Assembly: GCA_017645765.1 (NCBI GenBank)
Contig: JAGCNV010000040.1
Location: 1-64,000, forward strand
DNA from: a bacterium
Lineage (GTDB): Bacteria; UBP6; UBA1177
DNA: 64,000 bases
Direction of reading: 5' to 3'
Positions within the stretch are counted from its first letter, which is position 1; each line of letters begins with the position of its first letter. Positions 7,138 to 15,425 of the stretch are shown piece after piece. Position numbers and translations under genes: made by a program. The notes beneath the pieces were generated by a model that searched no databases, had not been told where the DNA came from, and saw only the letters and a program-made list of their open reading frames with translations.

Positions 7138-7498
7138 AACTGCGCGTCGCAAAAAGCGAAGCTCAAAAGTAGCATGAGTTTGCATTGAGTATCATTTTTA
7201 ATGATTTCGGTATCTTGTCTTGATTTTGAGCCCTTTTGAGGTTTCAGAGCGCACCACACCGCGACCACGGCAAAAACCCAGTGATTAGGCTGACTTGAAC
7301 CCTGTCGCGTTTCGTCTCTCTCCACGCTCTTTTTTTCGTGAAAAGAAATCCGAATGCAAACCAAATGCGAACTTTTTGCGAAATTTGTGCCAAAATGCGC
7401 GTCGGACAAAACCACCACCCAAACACCCGCAACACACCAAAACCATTGAACATTTCGCCCACACCAAAAAACCGCCGTTGTGCCAAACTACTCATTCA
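7138..7498. other. Terminal segment of the prophage (left end), non-coding
   Basis: No convincing gene: frames here are open but low in coding character. GCCAAA plus A/CTGCGCGTCG occurs at 7134 and about 7391, and GCCAAACTACTC occurs near 7482. The segment ends where the specificity gene resumes. CA at 7497-7498 fits the TG...CA tip of Mu-type elements read from the other strand. An alternative prophage end is CA at 7136-7137, just after the direct repeats. Confidence 0.4.
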
Positions 7499-7753
7499 TT
7501 TATAACAATAGTAAGGATTCGGCTGATAAAATGCCTTACCAAACATATCTACAGTAATAGTTCCCGGGTTCCACAATTTTGATTTTTTACTCTCAATAAA
7601 TGCGACAATTCCATTGTTGGTTTTTCCAGAAGAAATTAATGGAGTGTCTCCTTGAACAATATTTTTAGGTTGAATATCATCTTTTGAAAGAACAGTCGTA
7701 AATAATTCTCCAATCTTAAATTTTTTCCATCCATTAGTGTTAATTTTTCCCAT
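7496..7753 (-). pseudogene. Type I-like specificity subunit (BcgIB/HsdS type), cut off by the prophage
   Basis: Only 85 residues remain. It begins MGKINTNGWKKFKIGELF and contains the hallmark of a target-recognition domain start: DTPLISSGKTNNGIVAF, then GTITVDMFGKAFYQPNPYY. A complete S subunit has two such domains and several hundred residues. After NPYYCY the frame hits TGA at the presumed junction. The gene overlaps the end of the methylase/nuclease gene by 14 bases, the normal operon arrangement. The rest of the gene is expected beyond the prophage, left of the window. Confidence 0.75.
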
Positions 7754-9569
7754 TTTTGTCCCCAGCCTTGATTGATATATTTATACTGTCACAGACTTGG
7801 CTAATATCGCTTGAATACATCGTTGCTGACAACAAATTATCTTCAAATTTTTTTGCATCAATCCCCAGTTGAAACATGGTATAATCCATCGCTGTTTTTA
7901 TGAAATCTTCTTCAAATATCTCAAACGGTTTTTCCGGCATCTGATAGGAAAGATGTTCTGACGGCTTTATCCATTGAGCTGTTCCGTATTTATCATCACG
8001 AAGTTTTGATACACAATCTACCCAATAATTTTCTATTTCAGACCATTTGCCACGAACATCGTGCCTACCTTTATTCTTTACTGTTTGCAGTCCATCAGTT
8101 TCCATATAACAAGCAAAAATTTCATTGTCGCCTTGGGGAACACCTGCTTCAAATACAAAAATTGATGTCGTAACACCTACTCCGAAAAACAAGTCTTCTG
8201 GCATCTTGATTATTTTTGTAATCTTATGATTTTTAAGAATTCTCTTTATTTGTTTTGTAGTTGTCTTTTCCAATTTTTTGTCAGGAAGAATAAAACCACA
8301 AAGTGTGGATACCGGAACATTGTCCAAGACATTTTCAACTATATCCATACATCCATATTTCCTTTCGTACGGAGGATTCATAAGCACTTTTGTAATTTTT
8401 TGCTTTTTTATCCAATTTCCAGCTTCAGAGGTTCTTGTATCCAACTGTTCTATATTTGTTTTCCCATCCTTATGAATAAGCATGTTTGCACAAACCAGAG
8501 CATATATTTGTTTATCATATTCGATGCCATAAAGTTGCTTTTGCTTAATTTCTGTAGCCTTTGTTGTTTGAACTCCTCCAGCCTCTTGAATCATATTAGC
8601 CATAGCTTTTACAAGGAATCCACCTGATCCACATGTCGCATCCAAAACACGATCATTTTCATTTACATTTAGAATCTTATACATGAAATCAGTAATATGT
8701 TCTGGAGTAAAGACCTGTCCAGCTTCTGTTTTTTTCTTGTAACGATTGAATTCATTAAAAAAAATGGCCATCACATCTTCGCCGCGCCATGCGTCAGAAT
8801 TAAGACAATCAGAGATTTCCGCAACCCAGTCAATAAATGTTCCAATAAGATCTTTAACATGCTGCTGCCCTTTCTCATCTTCGCTTTGAACATCAAGATT
8901 CATTTTAATGCTGGAAAATACTTCGGTTAATATATCCAATTTTCTGTTTTGTTGTTTATCTTTAAAGAGTTCTTTGTTTAAACAATTCAAAATTCCATTA
9001 TGAAACTCTGAATAATCCATTCCTTTAACCATTGTGGCATTGTATCGTTTTGCAACCAGGGCGCAAGCTGTGAAAATCATTCTATGATATAGATCTTTAA
9101 TGCCAAAATCAAAATGCAAACTGTTATTTATTCTTGCAGTAAGTTCATAAATACGTTCCTTGTCAATTTTATCCGCTTTAAATAGAGCAAGATAGTATTC
9201 CAGATTCTGAAGTTTTTTTACAGTTTCTACCTCGTCATGATTTTTAAAAACACGAATTTCTTCTCCATTATAAAGAATTCCGACAACTTTTTTATATTGT
9301 TTTTCTATAATTCTGACATTCTTCAACACTTCTTCAACTTGTTTAGCACCAAGTGGGATAGAAGAGGCCTTTGTTTCAAGTACGATAGCCACATCAGCAT
9401 GATTATAAGGAAGGTACCAGCCATCAGGTTTATCTTTCACACCATTAAAACCAAGTTGGTTAAATGTTGTCAACTGACCGACACCGCAGTTAACACCTTC
9501 TTTGTTTTCAAATCCAAGAATTTTTTTGGCCAAATCTCTCACTTGATCTTCAGTCATTTGTTTTGCCAT
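7740..9569 (-). CDS. BcgI-like restriction endonuclease-adenine methyltransferase fusion (RM subunit)
   Basis: A 609-residue fusion. The N-terminal PD-(D/E)XK-like nuclease part shows KPDGWYLPYNHADVAIVLETK. Then comes a helical linker and an N6-adenine methyltransferase with motif I DATCGSGGF and motif IV NPPY. BcgI-type enzymes cut and methylate only with an S subunit, which here is truncated next door. The system should therefore be disabled unless a complete S protein exists elsewhere. ATG 9569 (MAKQMTEDQVRDLAKKI) follows AAGGAG. The gene is AT-rich relative to its surroundings, which suggests acquisition by transfer. Confidence 0.8.
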   Translation of the reverse strand: MAKQMTEDQVRDLAKKILGFENKEGVNCGVGQLTTFNQLGFNGVKDKPDGWYLPYNHADVAIVLETKASSIPLGAKQVEEVLKNVRIIEKQYKKVVGILYNGEEIRVFKNHDEVETVKKLQNLEYYLALFKADKIDKERIYELTARINNSLHFDFGIKDLYHRMIFTACALVAKRYNATMVKGMDYSEFHNGILNCLNKELFKDKQQNRKLDILTEVFSSIKMNLDVQSEDEKGQQHVKDLIGTFIDWVAEISDCLNSDAWRGEDVMAIFFNEFNRYKKKTEAGQVFTPEHITDFMYKILNVNENDRVLDATCGSGGFLVKAMANMIQEAGGVQTTKATEIKQKQLYGIEYDKQIYALVCANMLIHKDGKTNIEQLDTRTSEAGNWIKKQKITKVLMNPPYERKYGCMDIVENVLDNVPVSTLCGFILPDKKLEKTTTKQIKRILKNHKITKIIKMPEDLFFGVGVTTSIFVFEAGVPQGDNEIFACYMETDGLQTVKNKGRHDVRGKWSEIENYWVDCVSKLRDDKYGTAQWIKPSEHLSYQMPEKPFEIFEEDFIKTAMDYTMFQLGIDAKKFEDNLLSATMYSSDISQVCDSINISIKAGDKNGKN

Positions 9570-9652
9570 TTTGTTATATCTCCTTCGTTCTATCCCCAAA
9601 AACCGCCGCACTATAAAAAATCCCCGTTCTTATTTCAATAGCGTAAACATCT

Positions 9653-9731
9653 AATTTTATTAAATAATTTTAAAATTTAAATATTAGACAATGTTGAGTC
9701 GGAGAATGAGGAAATGCGAGTGGTGATTGCG
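9653..9731. repeat. ~75 bp dispersed repeat, copy 1
   Basis: An AT-rich lead (ATTTTAAAATTTAAATATTA) followed by the core GACAATGTTGAGTC-GGAGAATGAGGAAATGCGAG. Copies 2 and 3 are at 10901 and 11899. It lies in the 277 bp between the restriction gene and the ORF6N gene. Nothing else was recognised there except a small GTCG/CGAC inverted repeat near 9736. Confidence 0.7.
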
Positions 9732-9846
9732 TTGTGTCGCCACGAAAAGACGACAATTTTTAATTTAAAATCAAAATTTATTGATAAAAACTTAAATTAC
9801 AGTATAAGCATGTTGTTAAAAAATTGTTTCTTGGGGATGACTGTAT

Positions 9847-10869
9847 ATGGAAAATAATTTGCCGGAACATGAAAATTTTAGCTCGAAAAACGAGCTGGAG
9901 TTATTTGAGTCAATAGATAAAAACAAAGTGAAATCACAGATTTACGAGATTCGCGGAATACGTGTTATGTTAGACAGAGATATTGCTGCATATTTCGGTG
10001 TTACAACTGGAAATCTGAATAAAGCAATGAAACGAAACATTAAGAGATTTCCGCCAAAGTTCTGTTTTATGCTCACAAAAGAGGAATACCGGGAAATTCT
10101 AAGATTCCAAACTGGAATCTTAGAATTGGAACAAGGTAAATACTCAAAATATTTGCCTTATGTCTACACCGAACACGGACTTTCGATGCTGACATCCGTG
10201 CTGCACACGGACAGAGCGATTGAAGCAAGCATTTTGATAATGGAAGTTTTTGTCGAAGTCGCGCATTATGTCAGGCAAAACGCCCAGCTGATTCCGTATC
10301 AGGAGCTTAAACTTCTGCAAAGCAGACAGGATTTGCTGTCCGAAAAGATTCAAGGAATTGAAGATAGTATGGTTACAAAAACCGATGTTATTAAAATTAT
10401 TGAAGACTTCAGCAACAACGAAATAAAAAAGGATTTTCTCTTTTTAAATGGAAAAGTTGTCGAAGCTGATCTTGCTTATCAGCAGATTTATGCTGAAGCG
10501 AAAGAAACGATTTTTGTGATTGACAATTATATCGGCTTGAAAACGCTCGTTCTGCTGAAATCAGCGAAGAAAGATGTAAAAATCACTATATTTTCAGACA
10601 ATATCCATCATGGTCTGCACAAAAAGGAACTTGATGATTTTACTAAGGAATATCCGCACATTGTAATTTCTTTCAAAAAGACAGACGGTATTTTTCACGA
10701 CAGATACATCATGCTCGATTTTGATACCGAAAACGAAAAAATATACCACTGCGGCGCATCGTCGAAAGATGCCGGAAACAAAGTCTGTTCTATTTCTTCA
10801 ACAGCAGATCACAATATGTATAAACCGCTGATTGAAAATCTGTTGACTAATCCGAAACTTGTTTTATGA
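9847..10869 (+). CDS. ORF6N-domain protein with a C-terminal PLD-like domain
   Basis: A 340-residue protein. Residues 35-120 form an ORF6N DNA-binding domain of the kind shared by phage antirepressors: IRGIRVMLDRDIAAYFGV, then NIKRFPPKFCFMLTKEE, then YVYTEHGLSML. A helical connector follows. The C-terminal part (200-330) resembles a degenerate phospholipase D-like fold (TIFVIDNYIGLKTLVLLKSA, then FHDRYIMLDFD and GASSKDAGNKVCSI). Proteins of this layout are common in accessory islands, with a role that is not settled. It stands alone between two copies of the ~75 bp repeat, with no partner gene. Confidence 0.75.
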   Translation: MENNLPEHENFSSKNELELFESIDKNKVKSQIYEIRGIRVMLDRDIAAYFGVTTGNLNKAMKRNIKRFPPKFCFMLTKEEYREILRFQTGILELEQGKYSKYLPYVYTEHGLSMLTSVLHTDRAIEASILIMEVFVEVAHYVRQNAQLIPYQELKLLQSRQDLLSEKIQGIEDSMVTKTDVIKIIEDFSNNEIKKDFLFLNGKVVEADLAYQQIYAEAKETIFVIDNYIGLKTLVLLKSAKKDVKITIFSDNIHHGLHKKELDDFTKEYPHIVISFKKTDGIFHDRYIMLDFDTENEKIYHCGASSKDAGNKVCSISSTADHNMYKPLIENLLTNPKLVL

Positions 10870-10900
10870 GGAAAACACACCTGCGTCAAACTAACAGCCT

Positions 10901-10979
10901 GATTTTATTGAATGATTTTGAAATTTAGATATTAGGCAATGTTGAGTCTGAGAATGAGGAAATGCGAGTGGCGATTGCG
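10901..10979. repeat. ~75 bp dispersed repeat, copy 2
   Basis: Same AT-rich lead and same core as copy 1; GTTGAGTCTGAGAATGAGGA and AAATGCGAGTGG are unchanged apart from single bases. It separates the ORF6N gene from the HigBA pair. The remaining gap to 11059 shows no feature. Confidence 0.7.
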
Positions 10980-11058
10980 GAAAAACTTATTTTGTTGAGC
11001 GGATTTTTACGAATTGATTTCGGTTGTGTTTAACTACGTTTATATTTTGCGGAAAAAA

Positions 11059-11346
11059 TCAGTTGTTCTGCGGAAGGAATTCGATCTTGAGCTTCATTCC
11101 CATTCCGGTGGCGAGCCGCTGCAGTGTCCGAAGTGACGGGTTGGCGTTACCTTTTTCTATTCTGCTGATGTCACCTTGTGCGATGCCGGTGCGTTCTGAA
11201 AGTTCCTTTTGGGTTAGTCCCGATTGTTTGCGGGCATCGATAATCGCCTGAATCACGGCATGTTCCGGCTGAAGAAGCTCGTATTCCACCTTGAAATCGG
11301 GATTTTTCAGCTGTTCTTTGAGAAAATCGTTAAATTTTTCGCCCAT
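11059..11346 (-). CDS. higA: HigA-type antitoxin (XRE family)
   Basis: A 95-residue protein with a helix-turn-helix at 38-70 (ARKQSGLTQKELSERTG, then QGDISRIEKGNANPSL). HigA proteins bind and neutralise the HigB mRNA interferase and repress their own promoter. It overlaps the end of the toxin gene by 17 bases in the toxin-first order typical of higBA. The acidic N-terminal extension (FLKEQLKNPDFKVEYEL) is a usual toxin-binding segment in this family. Confidence 0.8.
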   Translation of the reverse strand: MGEKFNDFLKEQLKNPDFKVEYELLQPEHAVIQAIIDARKQSGLTQKELSERTGIAQGDISRIEKGNANPSLRTLQRLATGMGMKLKIEFLPQNN

Positions 11347-11701
11347 CTTTATCTCCGTTTCTACGCAAATAATCAGCTCTGTATTTTTTCGCTCTTTCTA
11401 TTTCAGCAGCAGGAGTTTTCTGTGTTTTTTTGATAAAACCGTGCGTCAGAACAATCCGTCTGTCAACATAAAAGAAATAGAAAACACGCATTGCATTTGT
11501 TTCAGCCTGGGCTCTCAGCTCAAAAATCCCGTCCGACAAATATTTGGAATACGGCTCTCTCAAATCGTATCCGTTATCCTGCAATATCGAGATCATGTCC
11601 GCCATTTTTGCCCTCATTTTGACACCCAGAGAAAGAAGAAAATCTTTTGCCGGCTTATCCCCGTTCTCTTTCTCATAAAATTCCACTTCAAAATTTGTCA
11701 C
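11330..11701 (-). CDS. higB: HigB/RelE-type toxin (Gp49-like)
   Basis: A 123-residue protein of the phage-derived Gp49-like/HigB family: VEFYEKENGDKPAKDFL, then EPYSKYLSDGIFELRAQ, then RVFYFFYVDRRIVLTHGFIKKTQKTP and a basic tail. Such toxins cleave ribosome-bound mRNA. The start is GTG (11701) with GGAG seven bases ahead. A strong promoter lies immediately upstream. Confidence 0.8.
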   Translation of the reverse strand: MTNFEVEFYEKENGDKPAKDFLLSLGVKMRAKMADMISILQDNGYDLREPYSKYLSDGIFELRAQAETNAMRVFYFFYVDRRIVLTHGFIKKTQKTPAAEIERAKKYRADYLRRNGDKDGRKI

Positions 11702-11719
11702 TGAACCACTCCAAAAAAT

Positions 11720-11748
11720 ATTTTATGTGATTTATCCTATTTTGTCAA
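11720..11748 (-). promoter_or_regulatory. Promoter of higBA
   Basis: On the minus strand TTGACA (11743-11748), 17 bases, TAAAAT (11720-11725): an almost consensus vegetative promoter about 20 bases before the toxin start. HigA autorepression would act here. Confidence 0.7.
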
Positions 11749-11898
11749 CCTCGATTTTTGTAAAAAATTCTACAACAATGCAGGAAATGGTAACCACCGG
11801 TTTGCCTATTCGATTGCATGAGTTGTCGTAACCATCGTTTTCTCCTCAAAAAAACAAAAACTCGAATATAATAATAAATATTTTTAAAAATTAAAGAA
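11749..11898. other. Intergenic stretch with a 9-codon orphan leader
   Basis: On the minus strand GAGGAGAAAACG precedes ATG at 11835, which opens a frame MVTTTHAIE and stops at 11806. A good ribosome site on so short a frame suggests a leader peptide or the start of a deleted gene. The rest is AT-rich with no recognised gene. Confidence 0.3.
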
Positions 11899-11972
11899 AA
11901 ATTTATCAATTTTAAAATTTAAATATTAGACAATATTGAGTCTGAGAATAATGAAATGCGAGCGGTGTTTAC
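11899..11972. repeat. ~75 bp dispersed repeat, copy 3
   Basis: The core AATATTGAGTCTGAGAATAA and TGAAATGCGAGCGG is slightly more diverged than copies 1 and 2. It closes the HigBA cassette and runs into the last codons of the flavodoxin gene. Confidence 0.65.
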
Positions 11973-12721
11973 ATTGCGCCATCCGGCGAAGAGGCGATTT
12001 TTTTCACCCATTCAATGACTTTGGGAAGTGCTGTCTTGACCTCATCGTCATATACCGAAAGCGTCAGAGGGCTTACCTTTGCCGAGGTCCATTTCGGGGT
12101 ATCCTTGATCGCGTTTCCGAAACCGCTGCCGCCGTGCGTTACCAGAGAATAAAGGGTCTTGCCTTCAAGTTTATTTTCAGTCAGGAATTTCTGCACAGGA
12201 ACGGGAAGCGTCCAGTGCCAGAGCGGATAAACCAGAATGACCGTATCGTAACCGGAAAGATCCGGTGCAGTGCCTTCAAGTTCAACAGGCTTTTCTCCCT
12301 GAAACTCTTTGGTGGCTTCGATAACGGTGTCAACATAGCTTGAAGGGTATTTGTTTTTTGTCTTTATCGCGTAGAGCGGATAACCAGTGGCATTTGCAAT
12401 CATTTTCGACAAAAGTTCGCTGTTCCCCGCAAGTTTTCCGCCGTCATTCATTAAAGAGGCGCTGGATACCGCATCGACATCCTTTGCAAAATCGGTGTTT
12501 CCGACTCTGGTAAAATAAACGATGATCCCTTTCTTCCCTTTCATGTCGATCTGTTCAGTACGAGTCGCCTGTTCACGGTCGATATTCACCGTCCGGAAGT
12601 GCCTTCTGATGTAGGAAACTCCGAAAAGCGCAAAAAGCACGACCGCAAGCACCAGAACCGCTGAAATCACCGAATAACGCACTTTGTGCGCAGAAATTTC
12701 ATTCCGCAATTTTGAGAACAT
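11969..12721 (-). CDS. Membrane-anchored flavodoxin-like protein
   Basis: A 250-residue protein. ATG 12721 is chosen for the AAGGAG seven bases upstream. Residues 14-36 are a membrane anchor (YSVISAVLVLAVVLFALFG). A flavodoxin-like fold follows: IIVYFTRVGNTDFAK is the FMN phosphate loop, YDTVILVYPLWHWTLP the second cofactor loop and YSLVTHGGSGFGN the third. The domain should face the periplasm, which is unusual for an FMN electron carrier. It is the last gene of a run with a cupin lipoprotein and an exported carboxymuconolactone decarboxylase-like protein. Confidence 0.75.
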   Translation of the reverse strand: MFSKLRNEISAHKVRYSVISAVLVLAVVLFALFGVSYIRRHFRTVNIDREQATRTEQIDMKGKKGIIVYFTRVGNTDFAKDVDAVSSASLMNDGGKLAGNSELLSKMIANATGYPLYAIKTKNKYPSSYVDTVIEATKEFQGEKPVELEGTAPDLSGYDTVILVYPLWHWTLPVPVQKFLTENKLEGKTLYSLVTHGGSGFGNAIKDTPKWTSAKVSPLTLSVYDDEVKTALPKVIEWVKKIASSPDGAM

Positions 12722-12746
12722 AAGTTTCTCCTTTGTTCCGATTTCC

Positions 12747-13292
12747 TTATTTGATTTTGCTGTATTCTTCGTCACTTACCGGCTCAAGCCACTCCGAACC
12801 GGCTCCTTCGCAGGTGTTTACCGTTATCGAAAGGTGCGAAAACCAGCTGTCTGCCGCCGCACCGTGCCAGTGCTTGACCTCAGGCGGAATGCGGATGACG
12901 TCACCTTCGTTGATTGCTTGCGGCTCTTTGCCTTCGAACTGGATCCACCCTTTTCCGCCGACTCCGACAAGTATCTGCGACGAACAGTGATGAATGTGCC
13001 AGTTGTTGCGGCAGCCGGGCTCGAAAGTGACATTTGCTATCGAAGCGTCTTCGCTGTTGAGAGGCGCGAGCCAGCTGTTTCCGATAAAATATTTTGCGTA
13101 AGCAGTGTTCGGTTCGCCGACTGCGAACATAGATTTTTCAGCGTAATCATTGATGTTTTCAGCCTGAACTTTTGTGTTCGTTTTCTCTTTCATCGTGTTT
13201 TCTCCTGTTTTTTGGGTTGATGCGCACGCCGTCATGCAGATAAATGCTGCGGCAAGAAGGAATGCAATTGTTTTTTCTGAAAAATTTCTCAT
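12747..13292 (-). CDS. Cupin-domain lipoprotein
   Basis: A 181-residue protein with a lipoprotein signal (AAAFICMTAC lipobox). It carries a single cupin barrel with the metal-binding motifs NNWHIHHCSSQ and IPPEVKHWHGA, whose His residues would hold a metal ion. Similar cupins accompany carboxymuconolactone decarboxylase-like proteins. It overlaps the neighbouring gene by 4 bases, a sign of translational coupling. Substrate unknown. Confidence 0.75.
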   Translation of the reverse strand: MRNFSEKTIAFLLAAAFICMTACASTQKTGENTMKEKTNTKVQAENINDYAEKSMFAVGEPNTAYAKYFIGNSWLAPLNSEDASIANVTFEPGCRNNWHIHHCSSQILVGVGGKGWIQFEGKEPQAINEGDVIRIPPEVKHWHGAAADSWFSHLSITVNTCEGAGSEWLEPVSDEEYSKIK

Positions 13293-13648
13293 TTTTTATC
13301 TCCTAAAGTTTCGTTTACAGCCGCAATGATATTAAGCGTCCTCGGATAGCCGATATACGGCATGATCTGAGACGCGACCGGAGTTACACCGCTGTCAAGC
13401 GACTCAGCAAGCATTTCCGGATAAAAATCGACTGCGCCGCGTCCGAGCATAGCGGCTAAGATTGCGATATGCCTCGTTTTTTCGTCAAGCCTGACACCAT
13501 TTTCATTTACGACTTCATTCTGCGAAAAAGCGGCGAAAAACTGAGCAAATTCGGGGTCTGTTTTTTTCAACTCGTCCAGATAAGACCCTGCGGAAACAGT
13601 TGTTGTCAAAATCGCACTCATAAATATCACTCCTAAAAATTTTCTCAT
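13289..13648 (-). CDS. Exported carboxymuconolactone decarboxylase-like protein
   Basis: A 119-residue protein with a signal peptide (MRKFLGVIFMSAILTTTVSAG) and a helical core like the CMD/AhpD fold: LDEKTRHIAILAAMLGRGA, then YPEMLAESLDSGVTP, then YIGYPRTLNIIAAVNETLG. No CxxC is present, so it is not an AhpD-type peroxidase. Members without Cys are usually of unknown activity and often paired with cupins, as here. Start after GGAGG. Confidence 0.65.
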   Translation of the reverse strand: MRKFLGVIFMSAILTTTVSAGSYLDELKKTDPEFAQFFAAFSQNEVVNENGVRLDEKTRHIAILAAMLGRGAVDFYPEMLAESLDSGVTPVASQIMPYIGYPRTLNIIAAVNETLGDKK

Positions 13649-13680
13649 AAAACCTCCGAATTAAAAAATGAACATTATTT

Positions 13681-13693
13681 TGACATCGTGTCA
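13681..13693. promoter_or_regulatory. Operator palindrome TGACATCGTGTCA (site 1)
   Basis: Member of the recurrent TGACA-N3-TGTCA family. It lies between an aldo/keto reductase stop and the CMD-like gene start, about 33 bases before the latter. Confidence 0.6.
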
Positions 13694-13702
13694 GGTTTTT
13701 TA

Positions 13703-14716
13703 TCATTTCTTTGCTGTTATTCTGTCGAAATTCTTGTCGCCGCTTTCTTCACTGAGTGCACCCGTTATTTTGTGCGGTTTGTAGGCACTTTCGAGTGTCT
13801 TTGCATCATCTTCCGAGAGTTTCAGATCAACTGCCCTGACTGCATCATCAAAATGCGCCATGCTTGTTGCACCGACGATCGGAGCTGCCACTCCCTTCGT
13901 GAAATGCCATGCGAGCGCGATCTCAGTCATAGAAACTCCGTATTTTTCAGCCATATCAGCCACTTTTGCGATGATTTCAAGGTTATTTTCCATTTCGGAA
14001 TCGTATTTGTCGCGGATAACTTTATCTGTTTGAGAACGTCTGCTTCCCGACTCCCAGCCTTTATGCGCAAGATGTCCGCCGGCAAGAGGGCTGTACGGAA
14101 TAAGCGAAACCCCGTACTGTCTGCAAACGGGAATCAGTTCACGTTCATCCTCGCGGTAAAGAAGATTGTAGTGATTCTGCATAGTTGAGAATTTCGTCCA
14201 GCCGTTTTTCTCCGCCGCGATCTGCATATTATGGAACTGATAGCCGTACATAGCACTCGCGCCGATAGCCCTTACCTTCCCGGCTTTTACGAGACTGTCA
14301 AGAGTTTCCATCGTCTCTTCGACCGGAGTCGAATAATCGAAGCGGTGAATCTGGTAGAGGTCAAGGTAGTCCGTGCCGAGCCGTGAGAGCGTCCCGTCGA
14401 TTTCGCGCAGAACAGCCGCTTTTGAGAGCCTGCCCTCATTAAAATAGACTTTTGACGCGAGCACTACCTTGTCACGCCCGATTCCGAGATTTTTCAGCGA
14501 TTTTCCGATGTATTCTTCGCTCGTGCCGAAGCTGTAGCAGTTTGCAGTGTCAATAAAATTCACACCGAGACTGTAGGCATGTTCGATCATTTTCTGTGTG
14601 TCAGCCTGATTCAGAGTCCACTGGTGGAACCTCTCAGACGCTTCTCCGAAACTCATTCCGCCGACGCAGATGCGCGACACCTTGATCCCCGTGTTTCCTA
14701 ATTCCGTGTATTGCAT
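13703..14716 (-). CDS. Aldo/keto reductase
   Basis: A 337-residue NAD(P)H-dependent carbonyl reductase of the TIM-barrel AKR superfamily. The catalytic tetrad is visible: Asp and Tyr in NFIDTANCYSFG, Lys in VVLASKVYF and His in LYQIHRFD. The opening MQYTELGNTGIKVSRICVGG is typical of the family branch with no fixed substrate. Start after AAGGAGG. It is followed by the operator-bearing gap ahead of the CMD/cupin/flavodoxin genes. Confidence 0.85.
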   Translation of the reverse strand: MQYTELGNTGIKVSRICVGGMSFGEASERFHQWTLNQADTQKMIEHAYSLGVNFIDTANCYSFGTSEEYIGKSLKNLGIGRDKVVLASKVYFNEGRLSKAAVLREIDGTLSRLGTDYLDLYQIHRFDYSTPVEETMETLDSLVKAGKVRAIGASAMYGYQFHNMQIAAEKNGWTKFSTMQNHYNLLYREDERELIPVCRQYGVSLIPYSPLAGGHLAHKGWESGSRRSQTDKVIRDKYDSEMENNLEIIAKVADMAEKYGVSMTEIALAWHFTKGVAAPIVGATSMAHFDDAVRAVDLKLSEDDAKTLESAYKPHKITGALSEESGDKNFDRITAKK

Positions 14717-14755
14717 AAAATCCTCCTTAAACCGTTGTTTTCCAAGCCGTGTCAG

Positions 14756-15376
14756 CTAAAACCCTATCTCTTTCAGCCACTGCGAAACTTTTTTCTCAGC
14801 TTCGGCGCGTTCTTTCTGCGCAGTATGACCGTATATCGCGAGACCTTTCAGTGCTTTGGAGCCTTTCGCCGCGTTTTTGACGTTGTTTTCGGTTCCGCCG
14901 ATCCCGCTTCCCTCGTGGGTGCAGAATGGAACAACATTTTTGTCTGCAAAATCGTAGCTTTCCAGAAATGTGTAAACAGGCATCGGCATATCGCCCCACC
15001 AGTTAGGATAGCCGATGAAGACCGTGTCGTACTGCGCGAATTTCGCAACTTTTCCGACGATTTCAGGTCTCGCCTTCTTCTGTTTTTCATCTTTCGCATA
15101 CTCCGTCAGCGCGGTATAGCCTTTCGGATAATTGTCTTTCGCGACTTTGATTTCAAAAAGGTCTCCGCCTGTTTTCGCCGCTATCATTTTTGCAATAATT
15201 GCCGTATTTCCCTCGGTAATATTGCCTACCGAATACTGCTCGCCCGTTCTTGAAAAATATGCAACGAGAACTTTCGGTTTCGCCGGAGTTTTTGCCGGAG
15301 CCGCCTCAGCCGCACCGAGCATTCCGTTTGCCGCGAACAATGTTGAAACAATAGCAACAAAAGATTTGAATTTCAT
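14756..15376 (-). CDS. Exported flavodoxin-like protein
   Basis: A 206-residue protein. The signal peptide MKFKSFVAIVSTLFAANG ends near AEAAPAKTPAKPK. The flavodoxin fold then begins with KVLVAYFSRTG, followed by DTVFIGYPNWWGDMPMP and VPFCTHEGSGIGG. ATG 15376 is chosen over an in-frame TTG because GGAGG lies ahead. It is probably periplasmic. The partner reductase is not evident; the FMN reductase gene just upstream lacks a signal peptide. Confidence 0.75.
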   Translation of the reverse strand: MKFKSFVAIVSTLFAANGMLGAAEAAPAKTPAKPKVLVAYFSRTGEQYSVGNITEGNTAIIAKMIAAKTGGDLFEIKVAKDNYPKGYTALTEYAKDEKQKKARPEIVGKVAKFAQYDTVFIGYPNWWGDMPMPVYTFLESYDFADKNVVPFCTHEGSGIGGTENNVKNAAKGSKALKGLAIYGHTAQKERAEAEKKVSQWLKEIGF

Positions 15377-15410
15377 AACAGCCTCCAAATAAAAAAAATG
15401 AACATTATTT

Positions 15411-15423
15411 TGACACCGTGCCG
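15411..15423. promoter_or_regulatory. Operator palindrome, degenerate (site 2)
   Basis: TGACACCGTGCCG, one arm altered, 35 bases before the exported flavodoxin. The preceding AACATTATTT is identical to that of site 1, so the two gaps share ancestry. Confidence 0.5.
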
Positions 15424-15425
15424 GC

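Noticed and set aside
6978-7467. Open frames on the minus strand between the repressor and the S gene
   Set aside because: Composition is unusual, starts lack ribosome sites, and one runs antisense through the repressor gene and the direct repeats.
9653-11972. The ~75 bp repeats as integron attC sites
   Set aside because: They lack the paired core sites (RYYYAAC/GTTRRRY) and the folded two-arm structure, and no integrase is nearby.
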